Source of the DNA: Salinarimonadaceae bacterium
GTDB taxonomy: Bacteria > Pseudomonadota > Alphaproteobacteria > Rhizobiales > Beijerinckiaceae
DNA length: 42,465 nt
Assembly: GCA_007693435.1 (NCBI GenBank)
Contig: REDO01000073.1
Span: forward strand, 1 to 42,465
Reading direction: 5' to 3'
Under the pieces are notes generated by a model. The model ran no database searches. It saw nothing but the letters and a program-made list of their open reading frames with translations, and was not told the origin of the DNA. Position 1 is the first letter of the stretch. Each line of letters begins with the position of its first letter. Shown piece by piece: positions 25,907 through 34,136 of the stretch. Position numbers and translations under genes: made by a program.

Positions 25907-26863
25907 ATGAAACTCCGCCACGCAATCGCGCTCGCAGCAAGTGTCGCCGCAAGCGTCGTCATCGCCGCTCCCGCCTCCGCGCAGGACAAACTGACGGTGA
26001 TCCTCGACTGGTTCGTCAATCCTGACCACGGCCCGATCGTGATCGCGCAGGAACGCGGCTATTTCGCTGAGGCCGGGCTCGAGATCGAGGTGATCGCGCC
26101 CGCCGATCCGACCGATCCGCCCCGCATGGTCGCGGCCGGTCGCGGCGACATCGCGATTTCCTACCAGCCGCAGCTGCATCTCAACCTGCATCAGGACATG
26201 CCGCTCGTGCGGGTGGGCACCCTCATCGCCACTCCCCTGACCTGCCTCGTGGCGCTCGCCGAGGGTCCGGTGCAGACCATGGCCGACTTCAAGGGCGGCA
26301 AGATCGGCTTCGCCGTCGCGGGCGTGCAGGAGGCGATGCTCGCCGCCATGCTGCGCCATAACGGGCTCGAGCCCGAGGATGTCGAGCAGATCAATATCGG
26401 CTGGTCGATCTCGCCCGCGCTGATGAGCGGACAGGTCGACGGCGTCATCGGCGCCTTCCGCAATTTCGAGCTGAACCAGCTCGACATCGAGGGCGTCGCC
26501 GGCCGCTGCTTCTACCCGGAAGACGAGGGCATCCCGGCTTATGACGAGCTGATCTACGTCGCCAATCCGCAGACCATGGACAAGGAAGTGATCGCCCGCT
26601 TCCTCGCGGCGACCGAGCGCGCGACCTTGTTCATCCTGAACAACCCGGAGGAATCCTGGGAGATCTTCTCCGGCACGTCGGACGAACTCGACAACGAGTT
26701 GAACCGCCGCGCCTGGGTCGACACCTATCCGCGTTTCGCGAGCCGCCCGGCGGCCATGGATTACGGACGCTACGCGCATTTCGAGCGCTTCATGGCGGAA
26801 GCCGGGCTCGTGCCGTCGCAGAACCCCGTGTCGATGCTCACAGTGGACGTTACGGCGCCGTGA
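25907..26863 (+). CDS. thiY: Thiamin-pyrimidine precursor ABC transporter, substrate-binding protein
   Basis: Periplasmic binding protein of the NMT1/THI5-like family; ThiY proteins bind formylaminopyrimidine-type thiamin precursors. It has 318 residues with signal peptide (MKLRHAIALAASVAAS, cleavage after ASAQ at about 25). The mature start LTVILDWFVNPDHGPIVIAQERGYF is the family hallmark, followed by PRMVAAGRGDIAISYQPQL and the GWSISPALMSGQVDGVIGAF hinge region. Regulation by the TPP riboswitch just upstream supports the substrate class; the exact ligand (HMP or formylaminopyrimidine) is inference. Its stop overlaps the thiZ GTG. Confidence 0.92.
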   Translation: MKLRHAIALAASVAASVVIAAPASAQDKLTVILDWFVNPDHGPIVIAQERGYFAEAGLEIEVIAPADPTDPPRMVAAGRGDIAISYQPQLHLNLHQDMPLVRVGTLIATPLTCLVALAEGPVQTMADFKGGKIGFAVAGVQEAMLAAMLRHNGLEPEDVEQINIGWSISPALMSGQVDGVIGAFRNFELNQLDIEGVAGRCFYPEDEGIPAYDELIYVANPQTMDKEVIARFLAATERATLFILNNPEESWEIFSGTSDELDNELNRRAWVDTYPRFASRPAAMDYGRYAHFERFMAEAGLVPSQNPVSMLTVDVTAP

Positions 26864-27585
26864 CGTCGCCGCCCGCCGTCACGATCGCGGGCGACGCCCT
26901 TATCGGGGAGGCGCGCCTCTTCGACGGGCTGCGCCTCGACATGCCGGCGGGCGCCTGGACGAGCCTGCTCGGCCCCTCGGGCGTGGGCAAGACCACGATC
27001 CTGCGCCTGATAGCAGGGCTCGACACCGGCGCGCGCTTCGAAGGGAGCGTCACGACCTCCGACGGCGCGTCGCTGTCCGGCCGCGTCGCCTATATGGGCC
27101 AGAGCGACCTTCTCGCCCCCTGGCTCGACGTCGCAGGCAACGTGGCGCTGGGCGCGCGGCTGCGCGGCGAGCGGCCCGACCGCGCGCGCATCCGCGACCT
27201 TCTCGCGCGCGTGGGGCTCGACGGGCTTGGCGGACGGCGTCCGCATGAACTCTCGGGCGGCCAGCGCCAGCGGGTCGCGCTTGCGCGCACGCTCATGGAG
27301 GACCGCGCCGTCGTCCTGCTCGACGAACCCTTCTCCGCGCTCGATTCGGGCGCGCGGGCACAGATGCAGGAGCTCGCCGGAACGCTGCTTGAAGGGCGCA
27401 CCGTGCTCCTCGTGACGCATGATCCCGGTGAAGCCGTGCGGCTCAGCGCCCGCGCCTTCCTGATGGAGGCGCAGGGCCTTTCCCCGATCGATCTGCCGCC
27501 CTCGCCGCCCGTGCGCGCCCTCGACGCCCCGGACACGATCGCCGCGCAGGCCGCTTTGCTGCGTCGCCTGCGGGAGGCCGCCTGA
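26860..27585 (+). CDS. thiZ: Thiamin-precursor ABC transporter, ATP-binding protein
   Basis: ATPase subunit of the ThiXYZ importer, 241 residues from GTG 26860. Walker A GPSGVGKTT at 38-46, Q-loop YMGQSDLLAPWL, signature LSGGQRQRVALARTL, Walker B VVLLDEPFSALD and the switch His in LLVTHDPGEA are all present. It overlaps thiY by 4 bp (GTGA) and thiX by 1 bp (TGATG), so the three proteins are translationally coupled and expected in fixed stoichiometry. Confidence 0.94.
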   Translation: MTSPPAVTIAGDALIGEARLFDGLRLDMPAGAWTSLLGPSGVGKTTILRLIAGLDTGARFEGSVTTSDGASLSGRVAYMGQSDLLAPWLDVAGNVALGARLRGERPDRARIRDLLARVGLDGLGGRRPHELSGGQRQRVALARTLMEDRAVVLLDEPFSALDSGARAQMQELAGTLLEGRTVLLVTHDPGEAVRLSARAFLMEAQGLSPIDLPPSPPVRALDAPDTIAAQAALLRRLREAA

Positions 27586-28343
27586 TGGCCGCGCTCGCCC
27601 CTTTCGCGCGCGGCCTCGCCGCCTTCGCCTTCGCGATCGGCCTCTGGCAGGTCGTCGTCTGGCTGACCGGCGTCCCGCATTTCATCCTGCCGAGCCCCGA
27701 GCGCGTCGCGCGGGCGCTCGTGAACTCGCGGGCGCTGATCGCCCAGAACGCGGTCGTCACCTTCGCGCAGATCCTCGCCGGACTGGCGCTCGGCGCGGCG
27801 CTCGGGGTGATCACCGCGCTCCAGCTCGTCTCCTCGCCGACGGCGCGGCTGTTGCTGCGGCCCGTCATCGTCTTCGCGCAGGCCGTGCCGATCTTCGCGC
27901 TGGCGCCGATCCTCACGCTCTGGCTCGGCTACGGCATGGGCTCGAAGATCGTGACCGTCGTGCTCATCATCTATTTCCCCGTCGCCTCGGCCTTCTATGA
28001 CGGGCTCATGCGCACGCCGCGCGGCCTGCTTGACCTCGCCCAGACCATGAACGCCTCGCCGTGGCGCACGATCCTGCGCCTGCGCCTGCCGAACGCCGTC
28101 CCCTCGCTCGCCTCGGGGATGCGGCTGGCCGCCGTCTACGCACCGTTCGGCGCAGTGATCGGCGAATGGGTCGGCGCCTCGAGGGGCCTCGGCTATCTGA
28201 TGCTGCTGGCCAACGGCCGGGCGCAGACCGATCTCATGTTCGCGGCCCTCTTCGTGCTCGCCGCCTTCACGGTGCTCCTGCATGCGACGATCGACCGGGC
28301 CGGCGCGGCGCTCACGCGTCGGTTCGCCGAACCCGAGGGTTGA
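27585..28343 (+). CDS. thiX: Thiamin-precursor ABC transporter, permease
   Basis: Inner-membrane permease of 252 residues with about six predicted helices. The EAA loop is recognisable in the cytoplasmic segment LLDLAQTMNASPWRTILRLRLPNAVPSLASG, which contacts ThiZ. The N-terminal region WLTGVPHFILPSPERVARAL is typical of SsuC/TauC/ThiX-type permeases. The ATG overlaps the thiZ stop by 1 bp. It is the last gene of the riboswitch-controlled operon. Confidence 0.92.
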   Translation: MAALAPFARGLAAFAFAIGLWQVVVWLTGVPHFILPSPERVARALVNSRALIAQNAVVTFAQILAGLALGAALGVITALQLVSSPTARLLLRPVIVFAQAVPIFALAPILTLWLGYGMGSKIVTVVLIIYFPVASAFYDGLMRTPRGLLDLAQTMNASPWRTILRLRLPNAVPSLASGMRLAAVYAPFGAVIGEWVGASRGLGYLMLLANGRAQTDLMFAALFVLAAFTVLLHATIDRAGAALTRRFAEPEG

Positions 28344-28429
28344 CGACGGACGCCGGCTCGCCTTGCGCCGGGAGGCGGGCGCGTCTACCTAAACGGGGGC
28401 GCAAGACGGTCCGCGCCCGCGCCGCCCCA

Positions 28430-28480
28430 TCAGCAAGGTCGAAGCGTCAGCAAGGTCAAAGCGTCAGCAAGGTCAAAGCG
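28430..28480 (+). repeat. 17-bp tandem repeat, three copies, abutting the DUF2948 start codon
   Basis: TCAGCAAGGTCAAAGCG is repeated at 28430-28446 (one mismatch), 28447-28463 and 28464-28480, then TC-ATG starts the gene. Each copy contains AAGG, and the last one lies about 10 bp before the ATG, so the repeat itself probably supplies the ribosome-binding site. Confidence 0.85.
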
Positions 28481-28482
28481 TC

Positions 28483-28917
28483 ATGGAACCGCTCAAGCTC
28501 GTCGCCCTCGATGAGGTGGATCTCGCCGTGATCTCGGCGCATCTGCAGGACGCGCACGCGCCTCTGGCCGAGATCGCCTATCTGCCCCGCGAGAAGCGTT
28601 TCGCCCTGTGCATGGCGCGTCTCGAATGGGAGGCCGACCCGGATTCCCCGCCGCGCCGCCGGCTCACCGGGCTGCATTTCGAACGCGTGCTCTCGGCCCG
28701 ATCACGCAATATCGACCCGACGCGCAAGGACGATTCCGCCGAACTCATCGGCATCGTCTTCGAGCCGGGCGACTCGCCTTCCGGGGCGATCACCCTGTTC
28801 TTCTCGCAGGACCGCGCCGTGCGGCTCGAAGTCGAGTGCATCGAGGCGCAGATGCGTGATATGGGGCCTGTCTGGGAGGTGGAAAGCCGCCCCCGCCACG
28901 ACGAGGATGCCCCCTGA
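28483..28917 (+). CDS. DUF2948 family protein
   Basis: A 144-residue cytosolic protein of unknown function, recognised by its segments KLVALDEVDLAVISAHLQDA, REKRFALCMARLEWE, LHFERVLSARSRNID and the ending AITLFFSQDRAVRLEVECIE. In Hyphomicrobiales this family sits directly upstream of hisD, as here, with 1 bp of overlap between its stop and the hisD ATG (TGATG). Conserved coupling suggests it is translated with histidinol dehydrogenase, but no biochemical role is known to me. Confidence 0.88.
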   Translation: MEPLKLVALDEVDLAVISAHLQDAHAPLAEIAYLPREKRFALCMARLEWEADPDSPPRRRLTGLHFERVLSARSRNIDPTRKDDSAELIGIVFEPGDSPSGAITLFFSQDRAVRLEVECIEAQMRDMGPVWEVESRPRHDEDAP

Positions 28918-30209
28918 TGCCCTTGAGGCTCGACGCCCGCAGCCCCGATTTCGCCCAATCGTTCGCCGCCTTCCTCAAGACCAAGCGCGAGGTCTCCGAG
29001 GAGGTGGACGAAACCGTTCGCGCCATCATCGCGGATGTCGTCGCGCGCGGCGACGAGGCCGTCATCGAATACACGGCGCGCTTCGACAGGCTCGACCTCA
29101 CGCCCGAAACGCTGCGCGTGGGCGAGGCCGAGATCGACGCCGCCGTGAAGGCCTGCGACCGCGAGACCCTGGACGCGCTGCATCTCGCCAAGGATCGCAT
29201 CACCGCCTATCACGCGGCGCAGAAGCCTGCCGACTACGCGCATACGGATGATGTCGGCGTGTCGATGGGCTGGCGCTGGAGCGCTGTCGAGGCGGTGGGG
29301 CTCTATGTTCCCGGCGGCACGGCGAGCTATCCCTCCTCCGTGCTCATGAACGCCGTCCCCGCGCGCGTCGCGGGCGTCGATCGCGTCGTGATGGTCGCGC
29401 CGACGCCGCGCGGCGAGACCAATCCGCTCGTGCTTGCGGCGGCGCGGATCGCCGGCGTCGACGAGGTCTACCGCATCGGCGGCGCGCAGGCGGTGGCGGC
29501 GCTGGCCTACGGCACGCAGAGCATCGCCCCCGTGGCCAAGATCGTCGGCCCCGGCAACGCCTATGTCGCCGCCGCCAAGCGCCGCGTCTTCGGGCAGGTC
29601 GGCATCGACATGATCGCCGGCCCCTCCGAAGTTCTGATCATGGCCGACGGCCAAGCCAATCCCGACTGGATCGCGGCCGATCTCCTCGCCCAGGCCGAGC
29701 ACGACCCTGCGGCGCAGTCGATTCTCGTGACCGACGACGCAGGCCTCGCCGACGCCGTCGCGGAAGCGGTCGAACGCCAGCTCGCCACGCTGCCGCGCGC
29801 CGTGATCGCGCGGGCGAGCTGGGAGGATTACGGCGCGATCATCCTCGTCGAGAGCCTCGAATCGGCGATCCCGCTCGTCGACCGCGTGGCGCCCGAGCAC
29901 CTGGAGGTCGAGACCGCCGAGCCCGAACGGCTCGCCGACCGGGTGCGCAACGCCGGCTCGATCTTCCTCGGCTCGCATACGCCCGAAGCCATCGGCGATT
30001 ATGTCGGCGGCCCCAACCACGTGCTGCCGACGGCGCGTTCCGCGCGCTTCTCCTCCGGGCTCGGCGTCCTCGACTTCATGAAGCGCACCTCGATCCTGCG
30101 CTGCACGCCCGAGGCCCTGCGCGCCATCGGACCGGCCGCGATCGCGCTGGGACGCTCCGAAGGCCTCGACGGACACGCCCGATCGGTGGCGATCCGGCTC
30201 AATCTCTGA
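28917..30209 (+). CDS. hisD: Histidinol dehydrogenase
   Basis: Zn-dependent NAD enzyme that oxidises L-histidinol to histidine in two steps. It has 430 residues, standard for the family. Signature segments are [47 protein letters not shown], the Glu-His pair in VAPEHLEVE and the metal-binding NHVLPT. It overlaps the preceding DUF2948 gene by 1 bp and is followed 15 bp later by the UPF0262 gene. Other his genes are not in this window. Confidence 0.97.
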   Translation: MPLRLDARSPDFAQSFAAFLKTKREVSEEVDETVRAIIADVVARGDEAVIEYTARFDRLDLTPETLRVGEAEIDAAVKACDRETLDALHLAKDRITAYHAAQKPADYAHTDDVGVSMGWRWSAVEAVGLYVPGGTASYPSSVLMNAVPARVAGVDRVVMVAPTPRGETNPLVLAAARIAGVDEVYRIGGAQAVAALAYGTQSIAPVAKIVGPGNAYVAAAKRRVFGQVGIDMIAGPSEVLIMADGQANPDWIAADLLAQAEHDPAAQSILVTDDAGLADAVAEAVERQLATLPRAVIARASWEDYGAIILVESLESAIPLVDRVAPEHLEVETAEPERLADRVRNAGSIFLGSHTPEAIGDYVGGPNHVLPTARSARFSSGLGVLDFMKRTSILRCTPEALRAIGPAAIALGRSEGLDGHARSVAIRLNL

Positions 30210-30224
30210 GGGGTTGACGGCGGG

Positions 30225-30716
30225 ATGAGCGAGGACAGGATGGACCGCGAACGCAACCGCCTCGTCGCCGTAACCCTCGACGAAGCCTCGATCGGGCGCG
30301 GCAGCCCCGATCAGGAGCACGAGCGGGCCATCGCGATCTACGACATCCTGGAGTCGAATTACTTCTGCGTCGCAGTCGAGGCCGAAGGTCCCTATTGCCT
30401 GCGGCTCGGCATCGTCGAGCGCAAGCTCGCCTTCGAAATCACGAGGGAGGACGGCTGCACGCTGATGACCCATCTGCTCTCGCTGACGCCGTTCCGGCGT
30501 GTGATCCGCGACTACGCGATGGTCTGCGAGAGCTACTATTCCGCGATCCGCACGGCGTCGGCCTCCCAGATCGAGGCGATCGACATGGGCCGGCGCGCGC
30601 TTCACAACGAGGCGGCGGAGCTTCTGGCGCAGCGGCTTGAAGGGAAGGTGGAGGTCGATTTCGACACGGCGCGACGTCTGTTCACGCTCATCTACGCCCT
30701 GCACCGGAAACCGTGA
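30225..30716 (+). CDS. UPF0262 family protein
   Basis: A 163-residue conserved alphaproteobacterial protein of unknown function. Recognisable segments are [60 protein letters not shown] and [16 protein letters not shown]. It follows hisD and overlaps the phosphatase-like gene by 4 bp, the standard Hyphomicrobiales order. The start is taken at ATG 30225; an ATG 15 bp later (MDRERNRL) is an alternative. Confidence 0.9.
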   Translation: MSEDRMDRERNRLVAVTLDEASIGRGSPDQEHERAIAIYDILESNYFCVAVEAEGPYCLRLGIVERKLAFEITREDGCTLMTHLLSLTPFRRVIRDYAMVCESYYSAIRTASASQIEAIDMGRRALHNEAAELLAQRLEGKVEVDFDTARRLFTLIYALHRKP

Positions 30717-31177
30717 CAGCCGTGTCCGCGCCCGGGAACGACTCGCGGGTCCAGTCGGTGCTCTTCGTATGCGGGCACAACAGCATCCGCTCGCCCATGG
30801 CCGAAGCGCTGACGCGACATTATTTCGGACGCTCGACCTATGTGCAGTCGGCCGGCGTGCGCAAGGGCGAGCCGGACGGATTCATGGTCGCGGCGATGGA
30901 CGAAATCGGCGTCGATACGAGCCGCCACAAGGCGCGCAGCCTGGAAGAGCTGGAGGAGCTGGAGGGGCTCAATTTCGATCTCATCATCACCCTCTCGCCC
31001 GAAGCGCACCACGCCGCGCTCGAGGTGACGCGCACGATCGCGGCGGATGTCGAGTATTGGCCGACGCCCGATCCCACGCTGCAGGGCGGCACGCGCGATC
31101 AGCGCCTCGACGCCTATCGCGACGTGCGCGACCTCCTCGCCCGCCGCATCCGCGAGCGGCTCAAGCACATCGGCTGA
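30713..31177 (+). CDS. Low-molecular-weight phosphatase / arsenate-reductase-like protein
   Basis: LMW protein-tyrosine-phosphatase fold, 154 residues from GTG 30713, which overlaps the UPF0262 stop. The catalytic P-loop C-x5-R is [15 protein letters not shown] with Cys20 and Arg26, and the general-acid Asp is in WPTPDPTL near residue 120. Substrate is not known. The sequence fits the alphaproteobacterial LMW phosphatase family found after UPF0262 rather than a true ArsC, and no ars genes are nearby. In related genomes maf and infA often come next, but here a DMT permease follows. Confidence 0.88.
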   Translation: MTAVSAPGNDSRVQSVLFVCGHNSIRSPMAEALTRHYFGRSTYVQSAGVRKGEPDGFMVAAMDEIGVDTSRHKARSLEELEELEGLNFDLIITLSPEAHHAALEVTRTIAADVEYWPTPDPTLQGGTRDQRLDAYRDVRDLLARRIRERLKHIG

Positions 31178-31256
31178 TACGCCTAACGGCTCGCTTGCGC
31201 GAGCGCCCGGTTGCCGCTAGCTCCGATCGGCGCTTCCGCCGACGGGACGTCCGAAA

Positions 31257-31286
31257 TCCGACCCTGCGATCTCCGACCCTGCGATG
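31257..31286 (+). repeat. 15-bp tandem duplication overlapping the DMT permease start codon
   Basis: TCCGACCCTGCGATC (31257-31271) is followed directly by TCCGACCCTGCGATG (31272-31286). The ATG start of the permease is formed by the last bases of the second copy; the first copy has ATC at the same place. Confidence 0.8.
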
Positions 31287-32195
31287 TCTGACGCCTCGAA
31301 TCCGCACCCCCCACCGCCCGCGATCTCCGTGCCGGCGGCGACGCTGATCGGCTTCGGGGCGATCCTGTCCTGGGGGCTGCTGGCGCTCTTCACCGCCGCC
31401 TCGGGCGAGGTTCCGCCGTTGCAGCTCAACGCCATGTGCTTTGCGGTCGGCGGCGGGCTCGGGCTCATGGTGATCGCGGCGCGGCCGGCGCGGGCCCGGG
31501 CTCTGCGCCAGCCGCCGCGCGTCTGGGCCTTCGGTATCGCCGGCCTGTTCGGCTACCATGCTCTCTATTTCGCCGCTTTGCGCTGGGCGCCGCCGGCGGA
31601 AGCCACGCTCGTCAATTATCTCTGGCCGCTCCTCATCGTGCTCTTCTCCGGCCTGCTTCCCAGCGAACGCCTGAAAGCGATCCACGTCGCGGGCGCGTTC
31701 GTCGGTTTCGCGGGGGTGGTGACGCTCTCGCTCGGCGCCGATCTCGCCGCGCGGCCGGAGCATATCCCGCGCTATCACTGAGCCCTCGGGACCGCCCTGT
31801 TCTGGTCGAGCTATTCCGTGCTCTCACGGCGATTGCCGAACGTGCCGACGGACGCGGTGACGGGCTTCTGCCTCGGCGCGGCGGCGCTCAGTCTCCTCTG
31901 CCATCTCGCCTTCGAGACGACGGTCTGGCCGGACGACGCGCTGCAATGGGCGGCGGTCCTGGGCCGGGGGCTCGGCCCCGTCGGGGCTTCGTTCTACGCT
32001 TGGGATATCGGCTGCAAGCACGGCGACATCCGGCTTCTGGGAGTCGGCGCCTATTCCGCGCCGGTGGTCTCGATGCTCACGGTCATCGGCGCGGGCTACG
32101 CCGCCGCGAGCCTCAACCTGTGGCTCGCCTGCGCGCTGATCGTGAGCGGCGCGCTCGTCGCCTCCTCCGACAATCTGCGCCGCCGAAGGATCTGA
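31284..32195 (+). pseudogene. DMT (EamA) family permease interrupted by one in-frame TGA
   Basis: Reading one frame from ATG 31284 to 32195 gives a complete EamA-type drug/metabolite transporter of about 303 residues with ten expected helices, except for a TGA at 31779-31781 (codon 166). The 165 residues before it (LIGFGAILSWGLLALFT through LLPSERLKAIHVAGAFVGFAGVV) and the residues after it (ALGTALFWSSYSVLSRR, then GPVGASFYAWDIGCKHGDIR, LGVGAYSAPVVSMLTV) both look normal and stay in the same frame. There is no frameshift, so a single nonsense change is the simplest reading. A sequencing error or readthrough is possible. An internal ATG/GTG restart near 31818 would give only the C-terminal half. 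Confidence 0.8.
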
Positions 32196-32282
32196 ACGCC
32201 TTCGCTGCGCCGCAAGATATTCCATTCCGCGAGGGAACGGTTACCTTGACCGTTGGTTATCGTCTGTGAAAAGGGAGCCAGC

Positions 32283-33068
32283 ATGAGCCTCAAGCAGAAG
32301 AACGCCCTCGTCACCGGATCGACTTCCGGCATCGGCCTCGCCATCGCCCGCGCGCTCGCGGCGGAGGGGGTCAACGTGATGCTCAACGGGCTCGGCGACG
32401 CCGAGGCGAACGCCGCGCTCGCCGAGGAGGTCGCTCGCGACCACGGCGTCAAGGCGCTTCACTCTCCCGCCGACATGTCGAAGCCCGAAGAGATCGAGAC
32501 GATGATGCGTCAGGCGATCGACCGGCTCGGCTCAGTCGATATCCTCGTCAATAACGCCGGCATCCAGCACGTCGCGCCGATCGAGGATTTCCCGATCGAG
32601 AAATGGAACCAGATCATCGCGATCAATCTCACCTCGGCCTTCCATACGATCCGCCTCGCCGTGCCCGGCATGAAGGCGCGGGGCTGGGGCCGGATCATCA
32701 ACACGGCCTCCGCCCATTCCCTCGTCGCCTCGCCCTACAAGGCGGCCTACGTCTCGGCCAAGCACGGTATCGCGGGGCTCACCAAGACGGTCGCGCTCGA
32801 GACCGCCCAGGCGGGGATCACGGTCAACTGCATCAGCCCCGGCTATGTCTGGACCCCGCTCGTCGAGCAGCAGATCCCCGACACGATGAAGGCGCGCGGC
32901 CTGACCAAGGAACAGGTGATCGAGGACGTGCTGCTCAAGGCCCAACCGACGAAGCAGTTCGTCACCGTCGAGCAGGTCGGCGCCATCGCGGTCTTCCTCT
33001 GCTCCGACGCGGCCTCTCAGATGACGGGGGCGAACCTCACCGTTGACGGCGGTTGGACGGCGGCGTGA
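32283..33068 (+). CDS. bdhA: 3-hydroxybutyrate dehydrogenase
   Basis: SDR-family NAD enzyme that converts D-3-hydroxybutyrate to acetoacetate, the step after PHB depolymerisation. It has 261 residues: nucleotide motif TGSTSGIG (11-18), ILVNNAGIQHV, catalytic Ser/Tyr/Lys in NTASAHSLVASPYKAAYVSAKHG, and TVNCISPGYVWTPLVEQQIPD, which is characteristic of HBDH. ATG 32283 has GGGAGC upstream and gives the normal N-terminus; an ATG at 32253 is less likely. The stop overlaps the GTG of the patatin gene (GTGA). Confidence 0.93.
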   Translation: MSLKQKNALVTGSTSGIGLAIARALAAEGVNVMLNGLGDAEANAALAEEVARDHGVKALHSPADMSKPEEIETMMRQAIDRLGSVDILVNNAGIQHVAPIEDFPIEKWNQIIAINLTSAFHTIRLAVPGMKARGWGRIINTASAHSLVASPYKAAYVSAKHGIAGLTKTVALETAQAGITVNCISPGYVWTPLVEQQIPDTMKARGLTKEQVIEDVLLKAQPTKQFVTVEQVGAIAVFLCSDAASQMTGANLTVDGGWTAA

Positions 33069-34132
33069 GCGAGAACCGGGAAGCGAAAGACCCCGCCCTG
33101 TGCGGACTCGGCGGCCCGAAGGCCGAGAAATGCGTCAGCCTCGCGCTCCAGGGCGGCGGCTCGCACGGCGCCTTCACCTGGGGCGTGCTCGACGCGCTGC
33201 TCGAGGACGGGCGCCTCGCCATCGAGGCGATCTCGGGCGCGTCCGCCGGCGCGATGAACGCCGTCGTCCTCGCCGACGGGTGGCGGCGCGGCGGAGCGGA
33301 CGGGGCGCGCGAAGCGCTCGCGACGTTCTGGCGGCGGGTGAGCCTCGACGGGCGCATGAGCGCGTTCCAGCGCAGCGCCCTCACGCGGATGATGGGATTC
33401 TGGTACGACGACGACTCGCCGGGTCGCATGTGGCTCGACATGTTCAAGCGTTTCACCAACCCCTACGACACCAATCCGCTCGACATGAACCCGCTGCGCG
33501 ACGCGCTCGGCGACATCGTCAATTTCGAGAATGTGCGCGCCTGCGACGATGTCAGGCTGTTCATCTCGGCGACGAATGTCTGGACCGGCAAGATCAGGGT
33601 CTTCGAACGCGAGGAGCTGACCGTCGACCATTTGCTGGCGTCGGCCTGTCTGCCGCAGGTCTTCCGGGCCGTGGAGATCGACGGGACGCCGTACTGGGAC
33701 GGCGGCTATACCGGCAATCCGCCGCTCTTCCCGCTTTTCTACGGCGTCGGGACGAACGACATCCTGCTCGTGCAGATCAACCCGATCGAGCGACGCGAGA
33801 CGCCGCGCACCGCGCGCGACATCGCCGACCGGCTTTCCGAGATCACCTTCAACGCCAGTCTCCTCAAGGAGTTGCGCGCGATTGACTTCGTGGCCCGCCT
33901 CGTCGATGAGGGCCGCCTTCCGGGCGACGCCTACAAGCGGGTGCTGATGCACCGCGTCGAGCCGGCGGGCTTTCTCGACGAATTCACCGCATCGTCGCGC
34001 ATTCGTCCCGACTGGGCCACGATCTCGACGCTCAAGGAGCGCGGCCAAGCCGCCGGACGCGCCTGGCTCGATGCACATTTCGACGATGTCGGCCATCGCG
34101 CGACCCTCGACGCGCGGCGCGAGATCGACTGA
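33065..34132 (+). CDS. Patatin-like phospholipase family hydrolase
   Basis: Ser-Asp dyad hydrolase of 355 residues. The oxyanion loop GGGSHG is at 30-35, the nucleophile elbow GASAG at 58-62 (Ser60), and the Asp of the DGG motif at Asp212 in YWDGGYTGNPP. The GTG 33065 start overlaps the bdhA stop by 4 bp; a TTG 12 bp earlier is possible. No signal peptide is seen, so it is probably cytosolic. Coupling to bdhA and the presence of phaZ 3 kb away make a role in storage-granule turnover an attractive inference; phospholipase activity is the family default. Confidence 0.88.
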   Translation: MSENREAKDPALCGLGGPKAEKCVSLALQGGGSHGAFTWGVLDALLEDGRLAIEAISGASAGAMNAVVLADGWRRGGADGAREALATFWRRVSLDGRMSAFQRSALTRMMGFWYDDDSPGRMWLDMFKRFTNPYDTNPLDMNPLRDALGDIVNFENVRACDDVRLFISATNVWTGKIRVFEREELTVDHLLASACLPQVFRAVEIDGTPYWDGGYTGNPPLFPLFYGVGTNDILLVQINPIERRETPRTARDIADRLSEITFNASLLKELRAIDFVARLVDEGRLPGDAYKRVLMHRVEPAGFLDEFTASSRIRPDWATISTLKERGQAAGRAWLDAHFDDVGHRATLDARREID

Positions 34133-34136
34133 AAAC

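Noticed and set aside
28578-30704. 708-residue open frame antisense to DUF2948, hisD and UPF0262
   Set aside because: Same reason: codon-bias shadow of three well-supported genes.
30713-31177. Annotation as arsenate reductase ArsC
   Set aside because: The P-loop fits the LMW phosphatase superfamily, but no ars operon or arsenate-specific context exists, so a neutral name is used.
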